This document shows, piece after piece, positions 4,310 to 5,732 of a DNA stretch of 5,732 bases (the stretch's first letter is position 1; each line of letters starts with the position of its first letter). This DNA is from Candidatus Gastranaerophilales bacterium (GTDB lineage Bacteria > Cyanobacteriota > Vampirovibrionia > Gastranaerophilales > Gastranaerophilaceae). The notes beneath the pieces were generated by a model, which worked only from the letters and a program-made list of their open reading frames with translations, did not search any database and had not been told where the DNA came from. The stretch covers positions 1 to 5,732 of the forward strand of contig CANQOM010000107.1 in assembly GCA_947625445.1 (NCBI GenBank), in the 5' to 3' direction. The position numbers and the translations under genes are program-made.

Positions 4310-5732
4310 TTTTTCAATACCTGCCACTTTAGGGTCAAGGATTCTTCTTCCTACATTTTCAAATTCTATTTGGCAGAATAAAATTTTATTACTGTAATTT
4401 GTAAAACCTTCTATAATTCCTTTTCCATGTTTAGGGTGAAAAACTCTGTCGCCGACTTTAAAAGGAAGTTCTTCAGGAGAAAGTCCTACTGATTTATCAG
4501 TTTCGTAAACTGTAGGAGATTGAATATGTTTATTTTGTTGACTTGGTTTAGCAGTTTGATTTTCTTCTTTTAAAACGTTTTTTTCGGTTGTATTTTCTTT
4601 AATTTGTTCATTTGTTTCTTGTTGTGCTTTTTCTTTTGCTTCTGTCTCAATATTATTTATTATGTCATCAATGTCTGATGAGTTTTTTTCTTGTTCTTGA
4701 ATATTTTTTTCGGTATTTTCTTCAGATATAGGAACATATTCTTCTAAAGAATCCGTATTTATATCAGTTAAATCTTCTTCTTTTTGTTGAGTTGTTTTAG
4801 GTTGCTCGTTTGCTTCTGTTTCTATGTTATTTATTATTTCATCAATATTATCAGAGTTTTCTTTTTGTTCTTTAATATTTTCAGATTTTTCTTCGATTTT
4901 GTTATCATCCTCTTCTAATGATTCAGTATCTATATCTATTAAATCTTCTTCATTTTGTGTTGGTAAATTATTCTTAATAGTATTGGTATTTGAAGTTGTT
5001 TCTTGCTCCGGATTAACTTCTTCAAGTATATCTGTAGAGTCAAGTTCACTTATGTTGTCTAATAAATCTGCTTCGCTTTCTTGAATTTTTTGTTCATCTG
5101 TATTTGGTTTATTATCTATTTCGTCAATTATATCTTCGATTTCGGGAATATCTTCAACTATTTCCGGCTCTGGGTCAAAAACATCGTATTTATTTATTTT
5201 TTCTATATTTTCATCAACTATTAAATCCCCTGATTCTTGAAGTTCATCAAGAGAATCAAGGTCATCTTCGGTAATATTATCTTCTTTATCACTAATTTGG
5301 TCTTTCTTGCTTTTTGATGATTTTATTGCTGCTTCTTTTGGAACTATTTTATTTGTTGATGAAAGCATATTATCTATATCTTTTTTTATATCATTTTCAA
5401 CAACTTCTTGTTTTGTCGTTGCGTCAAATTCTTGTAAGTCAAGTATTAAAGGAAGATATAATGTTGCTTCACCTATAATAATAAATTCATGTGCATTTAA
5501 CTTCTCTGCAAAAATTAATGCAGGTTCTGTTTCTTCAGGTTCGTTTGTCTTTTTAAATAATATCCTGTTATGACATAAACTTTCTAATATATGTGTTATT
5601 TCTTTCTGATATGAACTTGATACTATAGGAATTATATTTTTCGTATTATATAAATTATTTATCAGCTTTTTGTCAGGTTTAATGTCATCTAATGAGGTTA
5701 TCAAGTAACAATCTTTGTTAACATTATTTATC
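4304..5732 (-). CDS. Acidic repeat-linker protein with C-terminal UvrD/PcrA-type Tudor (SH3-like) domain; 5' end beyond the window
   Basis: The frame is open to the right edge, so the true start is probably outside; the only start inside is TTG at 5704, which has no good ribosome binding site (466 residues from there; residue numbers below use it). Residues 1-95 look folded, with alternating strands and helices (NIIPIVSSS, ALIFAEKL, EFIIIGEATLYLPLIL), but I recognise no family. Residues about 96-400 are extremely rich in Glu, Asp, Asn, Ile and Lys and probably disordered, with an internal duplication (252-298 and 309-356). Residues 413-466 begin LPFKVGDRVFHPKHGKGII and end with GRRILDPKVAGIEKI, resembling the small beta-barrel at the C-terminus of UvrD/PcrA helicases, which binds RNA polymerase in those proteins, and more loosely CarD. 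No helicase motifs are present. A nucleic-acid or RNA polymerase partner is a reasonable inference, not shown. There is no signal peptide in the visible part. Confidence 0.85.
   Translation of the reverse strand, partial: INNVNKDCYLITSLDDIKPDKKLINNLYNTKNIIPIVSSSYQKEITHILESLCHNRILFKKTNEPEETEPALIFAEKLNAHEFIIIGEATLYLPLILDLQEFDATTKQEVVENDIKKDIDNMLSSTNKIVPKEAAIKSSKSKKDQISDKEDNITEDDLDSLDELQESGDLIVDENIEKINKYDVFDPEPEIVEDIPEIEDIIDEIDNKPNTDEQKIQESEADLLDNISELDSTDILEEVNPEQETTSNTNTIKNNLPTQNEEDLIDIDTESLEEDDNKIEEKSENIKEQKENSDNIDEIINNIETEANEQPKTTQQKEEDLTDINTDSLEEYVPISEENTEKNIQEQEKNSSDIDDIINNIETEAKEKAQQETNEQIKENTTEKNVLKEENQTAKPSQQNKHIQSPTVYETDKSVGLSPEELPFKVGDRVFHPKHGKGIIEGFTNYSNKILFCQIEFENVGRRILDPKVAGIEKI
4637..4780 (-). 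repeat. Internal protein repeat, unit 2
   Basis: Encodes residues 309-356 (counted from TTG 5704), beginning EEDLTDINTDSLEE and ending DDIINNIETEA. It is the second copy of a 57-58 residue period in the acidic linker; the end segments match best and the middle has diverged with a one-residue length change. Confidence 0.8.
4811..4951 (-). repeat. Internal protein repeat, unit 1
   Basis: Encodes residues 252-298, beginning EEDLIDIDTESLEE and ending DEIINNIETEA. The DNA at both ends of the unit is also clearly similar to unit 2, showing a duplication rather than mere composition bias. Confidence 0.8.

Noticed and set aside
4637..4951. CRISPR-like or satellite repeat
   Set aside because: Only two diverged copies, kept in reading frame within a protein-coding gene; this is a protein-level duplication.
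4824..5573. Ser/Phe/Ile-rich plus-strand open frames opposite the acidic linker gene
   Set aside because: They are complements of Glu/Asp/Asn codon runs of the minus-strand gene, with no ribosome binding sites and no recognisable domain.

Overview
The window looks like a chromosomal segment from an AT-rich (about 30% G+C by eye), diderm bacterium. Evidence for an outer membrane is the start of a lipid A gene (lpxI) at the left edge. The low G+C, a clostridia-like TSCPD protein, a FliA-like sigma factor and proline/glutamine-rich and acidic low-complexity proteins together suggest a non-photosynthetic cyanobacterial relative (Vampirovibrionia/Melainabacteria, Gastranaerophilales type). That taxonomic call is inference; no rRNA or marker gene is present to settle it.

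Layout. Positions 1-2831 carry five genes, all on the minus strand. In transcription order they are a sigma-70 family factor (2831-2202), a DUF47/PhoU-like protein (2154-1510), a PiT-type inorganic phosphate transporter (1495-491), a 90-residue TSCPD protein (477-205), and the 5' end of lpxI (161 to beyond the left edge). The DUF47, PiT and TSCPD genes are 13-14 bases apart, each with a clear Shine-Dalgarno sequence, and look like one operon. A hairpin that overlaps the sigma gene's stop codon separates the sigma gene from this operon, at least partly.

Positions 2832-3105 are a divergent intergenic region with a plausible extended -10 promoter for the rightward gene. Positions 3106-4257 (plus strand) encode a protein with a long Pro/Gln-rich N-terminal half, a HEAT-repeat-like helical part and a charged Lys/Glu tail. 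It converges on a minus-strand gene (4304 to the right edge) that encodes an unrecognised N-terminal domain, a roughly 300-residue acidic linker with an internal duplication, and a C-terminal SH3/Tudor-like domain like the one at the end of UvrD/PcrA helicases. The two genes share one long hairpin acting as a bidirectional terminator.

How they work together. DUF47 plus PiT is a well-known pairing for low-affinity metal-phosphate uptake. The cotranscribed TSCPD protein is an unusual companion and may be worth attention. The sigma factor may or may not belong to the same regulatory unit. The two low-complexity proteins on the right have no recognisable pathway. I see no mobile element, CRISPR array, tRNA or rRNA gene.
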